Positions 60,745 to 64,000 of a DNA stretch of 64,000 nucleotides are shown one piece after another. Under the pieces are notes generated by a model. The model ran no database searches, was not told where the DNA came from, and saw only the letters and a list, made by a program, of their open reading frames with translations. The stretch spans positions 85,234 through 149,233 of the forward strand of contig WBZZ01002820.1 of the NCBI GenBank assembly GCA_019918135.1, given 5' to 3'. A program made the position numbers and the translations under genes. The DNA is from Paulinella micropora (Eukaryota > Cercozoa > Imbricatea > Euglyphida > Paulinellidae). Positions within the stretch are counted from its first letter, which is position 1; every line of letters begins with the position of its first letter.

Positions 60745-61172
60745 GACCAAATTTCTCGGAACTATGCGAAGCATCTAGAGAAAGATGGTTAATGTGGGAA
60801 GAAAAAGAAAGACGTAACAATTTCCGTGAGAGAAAAACTCAAATTCGCAAAGACAACAACAAGAAATCTCGGGATGGCAAGCAGCGGCAAGAGACCAATC
60901 TCCTGATGAATAATAAAGGGAAAAGGGGAGACAATAAACCGGGACCAACGACAGCTCCAAACTGGACGCTCAAAGTCACGTGTTTCGGATGTGATGCCAA
61001 AGGCCATACCATGAGATATTGTCCGGTGATTTCGGAAAAGTTCCGCAAAGAAGGAAAATTAAAACGGAATCAAACGGAAGACAAAGGCACGGAACAAGAA
61101 AAGAACGAACAAAAGAACAATTACAAAAACAAAAAGAAACCCTTCATAAGAAAAAGAAAGCACTCACTTTGA
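60711..61172 (+). pseudogene. Copia gag C-terminal part with CCHC knuckle
   Basis: Carries CFGCDAKGHTMRYC, the C-x2-C-x4-H-x4-C nucleocapsid knuckle that binds element RNA. It is surrounded by very basic Asn/Lys/Arg sequence. The frame is lost near 61,140-61,160. Confidence 0.88.
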
Positions 61173-62218
61173 TAACAACCGGCAACGACAAAAACGAAGA
61201 CGAACAAAGTGACTCTGACACAAACGTTGCTTTAATCCATATGGGGAATACTTATGATAAGAGCGATGATAATGAGGGAGAAAGAGAAAGAGATGACGAG
61301 CAACCAAGCTCACCTCATCACAAATCTACAAGTCCCCAAGCCCTTTTGAACGATACAAAGACTACACCTAGGGTAGGGAATAGACATAGTGAGAGTGGAG
61401 AAGGACGGGACGTGCGGTTAGTATCGGCCACCCTACGAGGTCCCTCCTCACTACGGGGAGAAGGCAAGGAAGAGCGGTTGGTATCCGCCACCCCACGATG
61501 TTCCCCAGTCACCCCTAACCCTAACGAAACTCCTTTGAGGCTTGAGAGTTCTTACGGAGTCACGCCTGACACAAAATGTGCCGGAATAAACAGACGCAAA
61601 AAACCGTGTAATGTTTCCGTTGAAAAATCAAAAGGAAAAGGAATATACGCAAATCACGCGAAACGATTATCTTATGCGAGGTACTGCGGATATCACGCCA
61701 CACAAGACCCAGATTATCCGGAGTTGGATTTGTCGGTAAGTCCCGTGTTGCGTCCCCCCAAATCTCCTTACTACCCAGACGAACGAGGTCTTAAAGCTGC
61801 GGCATTGGAAAAGTCTCATAAAATTACGCAAAGACTCGTTTTCGGGGAATTTGAAACTTTACGTGACACCAAAATTTCCACAAGTCCACAAGTCTCGCAA
61901 AATATTCCGCAACAACCACGCAAACATAATCCATTTTCTAGTCAGCGGACCGGCCAGAGCAGAGAAGGGAGAGAAGAGAGTGGAGTGGATGAGGGAGAGC
62001 AACGACTTGGGCCCACTTCTGTCAACAAGTTTGGCAACCAAATAGGTCCCACCTCACAACAACTCCAAATCTCTAGTTCTAGACCAATCACAGCACTCCC
62101 ACCAACACAGACAACAAACACGCAACCCATCAACCCTCCCGTCATAACCTTCAAAGATATAAATGAAATAGCTAAAACGTTGATGAATGAGTGCGTGAGG
62201 GGAATGAAGGAGAAGTGA
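61019..62218 (+). pseudogene. Copia linker region with extra Cys/His motif
   Basis: A low-complexity Ser/Asp/Glu region with an internal duplication (RLVSATLRG / RLVSATPRC, ~61,410-61,500). A second metal-binding-like motif follows at 61,577-61,696: C-x9-C ... C-x2-H, with RRKKPC and YCGYH. The end is Gln/Pro-rich. Such a linker between gag knuckle and protease is longer than usual for Copia elements. Confidence 0.6.
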
Positions 62219-62952
62219 TGCGTGTCGTGAGTGGCGAGCTAGAGAGAGATGACTTTTTGACTGACATAGTAAGAGCAATAGAAGGAGTGTACTTGGAGAG
62301 AGCAGTCAGACAGAGTCCCATCACTACACCTCCACAACTCACAGAAGAGGGACAAGGTGAGGGTAGAGGAGTCTCTGAGGGTGAACTAGAAACAGAGACA
62401 GAGACAGAAGGAGAGACAGAGCATGTACTGATACATGTGAGAAAAAGAGTGATGAAAAAGAGAGACATGACAGTACAGGATAGTGGAGCAAGCACAGACA
62501 TATCATGCAGAGAAGACAGATTGACGGATGTCGATGAGATAGACCCGGTAGAACTACTGACAGGTAATGGAGAAAGGGAGTTGAGTAAGTCAGGAAGAGC
62601 TAGGCTGACTGTGATAGATGGGAAAGGAAGGCCTAGAGCAGTAGAAAAAAAGATATTACTCGACACTACCTTACCAGTTAGCATAGTCTCTACAGGACAG
62701 ATGGACCACAGACACAACAGATCAGTCATCCACCAAAACGGACAGTTAGTAATACTCAAACACCCCATCCACATTAACGAGAGTGACATATTAGTAAGGG
62801 GAAGATTGACTAAGAGTATGATATATAGATGGGATGACGAATATGATGAACCATTGAAAGTCAACGAAAGATATGATCCTTTCGCAACAAGGGGTAGAAG
62901 GGAGGGAAGCCCCACAAATGAGAACAAAACGAGACAAGTAAGCATGAAGTAA
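62191..62952 (+). pseudogene. Copia aspartic protease
   Basis: Contains MTVQDSGASTDISC, the D-S-G active-site motif with the following GAS, then SGRARLTVIDGKGRP and the later TLPVSIVSTGQMD typical of the second half of Copia protease. An acidic Glu/Thr repeat (ELETETETEGETE) precedes it. The frame ends at a stop at 62952. Confidence 0.85.
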
Positions 62953-63225
62953 ATAAGAGAGAGAAAGAATTACACGTAGATATAGTATTATATGAAGCTT
63001 ACCCCAGAAAGTCAGACAAACCTAGAAAGATAGGAATCAAGCTTTTTCACTATGCCTGTGGGCATTATGGTTAAAAAGATGCGCCTTTGGCAAAAATTTT
63101 GAACATTAAGTTAGTTGTGACGAGAGCGATGTGAGATTTTGGAATCTTGCATGATAGGAAAGTCTAAACGTTTGCCACGTTTTGCAGTTAATACAATAGA
63201 AAGAGCCCAAAGCCAGGTATAATTC
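62953..63225 (+). pseudogene. Copia pre-integrase zone, broken
   Basis: Frames change several times. A short HYACGHYG string near 63,050 fits the His/Cys start of the pre-integrase zinc domain, but no complete HHCC can be read. Confidence 0.5.
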
Positions 63226-64000
63226 TACGCATAGACACATCAGGACCGTGGCAACTAGATCAATAGGTGGTAAACGGTATAAATTTTCGGTCACCGACGA
63301 CTACTCACTGTTCATTCTTGACTTTTATTTAGCCCATAAGAATGAGTTTGTAGATTGCTTAAAACTAGCTGTAGCCTTTTATGAGAGACAGACAGGAAAA
63401 CAAAGTAAAGGAAATTCGCGCAGATCAAGAATTCCATATTCCGGAGGAAGTCATTAAGTGGTGGAAAAATATTCGCTTTATTTGGAAAACCTCCGCGACA
63501 AACGATAAAGACGGGAATCCTATTGCGGAAAAAGTGAATGATATTACGGCGGGCCTGCACGAGCAATAGATATCACGCTAAATTACCGCCGCAATTCTGG
63601 GCAGAATTAGAATACGCAGCAACAACCATTCACAACATACTACGGCAATTCACGGGGAACGCAAAGGAATTTCGCCTTATGAGCAGCTGTTAGGTAGAAA
63701 ACAACACTCTTTCATTTAAAACCAATAGGATGTATGGGTGTGTTACATATACCTAAGACTAAAGTGCGGAAGGGAGAGTACAGAGGGAAAAGGTGATGCT
63801 AGTAGGATATGATCTATTTCAGGAACTATACCGCGTATGGGATGGTAAGAAGATAATTTCCGGAGTGAGAGATTGAGATTTAATATTCACAAATCGGTAA
63901 ACAAGCTCATCCTCCTAAACTAGTGTCGTGGGATAATGATGACTCTGAGGGGGAGAATGAGAATGAGAGCGAGCAACCACACACATCTCCACAAGCGTCA
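63226..64000 (+). pseudogene. Copia integrase, frameshifted
   Basis: Pieces in three frames: RIDTSGPWQL with the first catalytic Asp (63,234-63,236); GGKRYKFSVTDDYSLFIL; IRADQEFHIPEE with the second Asp zone (~63,415-63,440); then FWAELEYAATTIHN, SPYEQLLGRKQHSF and VMLVGYDLFQELYRVW, the C-terminal Copia integrase pattern. At least two frameshifts. It continues past the window. Confidence 0.8.

Larger units (their letters stand above)
59938..64000 (+). mobile_element. Copia-type LTR retroelement, frameshifted, runs off the right edge
   Basis: In order: gag, CCHC knuckle, a Ser/Glu-rich linker with an extra Cys/His motif, aspartic protease, pre-integrase zone, integrase. Integrase before RT is the Copia (Pseudoviridae) order; RT would lie outside the window. 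Frames change at least five times, so this copy is inactive. Confidence 0.85.

Overview
The window is nuclear DNA of a eukaryote. It shows no bacterial operons. It has short spliced introns with GT..AG ends, tRNA-derived SINEs, LINEs, Gypsy-type and Copia-type LTR retroelements, and long ATT, GATA and GA microsatellites. I cannot name the species. The probable introns are short (55 bp, possibly 87 bp), which fits an alga, protist or other compact-intron lineage, but this is only inference. Almost all recognisable coding sequence belongs to retroelements; host coding sequence is sparse.

Layout. 1-2,000: two hypothetical minus-strand genes, one running off the left edge, then unassigned DNA. 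2,030-8,040: decayed Gypsy-type copy A (minus strand; gag remnant, RT, RNase H, integrase). 8,091-9,115: a 10/11-bp minisatellite and an AT-rich zone of perfect palindromes. 9,116-14,750: related Gypsy-type copy B (minus), cut off inside RT at a palindrome. 14,750-18,000: AT-rich non-coding DNA with an 18-bp tandem array. 18,024-18,541: an orphan coding exon. 18,580-20,217: GATA tracts, a dimeric minisatellite and two copies of a ~430-bp repeat (R1).

20,218-45,568 is a nest of one LINE group and its SINE, all separated by (ATT)n tracts: LINE-A (frameshifted), LINE-B (one intact ORF of about 1,700 codons), LINE-C (near-identical to LINE-B but broken by a 2.6-kb composite insertion), and ten SINE copies. 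The LINE protein has an N-terminal RNA-binding-like domain, an AP-type endonuclease, RT, a CCHC knuckle, and a C-terminal tail carrying a SUMO-interacting-like motif followed by a PCNA-binding-like (PIP) box. SINE 3' ends resemble the LINE 3' ends, so the SINE probably uses the LINE machinery.

47,138-47,850 looks like the 3' part of a spliced host gene (minus). 49,341-57,680 (minus) is the most striking object: a non-LTR retroelement whose first ORF reads as a ubiquitin-specific protease (Cys and His boxes, two CxxC pairs), with a second proline-rich ORF and a third ORF ordered RNase H - RT - zinc knuckle - restriction-like endonuclease. 58,618-58,939 is a probable terminal exon of another minus-strand gene. 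59,938 to the right edge is a frameshifted Copia-type element (gag, zinc knuckle, extra zinc-binding motif, protease, integrase).

Proposed working relations. The LINE supplies endonuclease and RT for itself and the SINE, and both land in (ATT)n. The deubiquitinase-like ORF may serve processing or host interaction, by analogy with cysteine-protease ORFs known in other restriction-like-endonuclease retroelements. All functional statements are read from motifs only.
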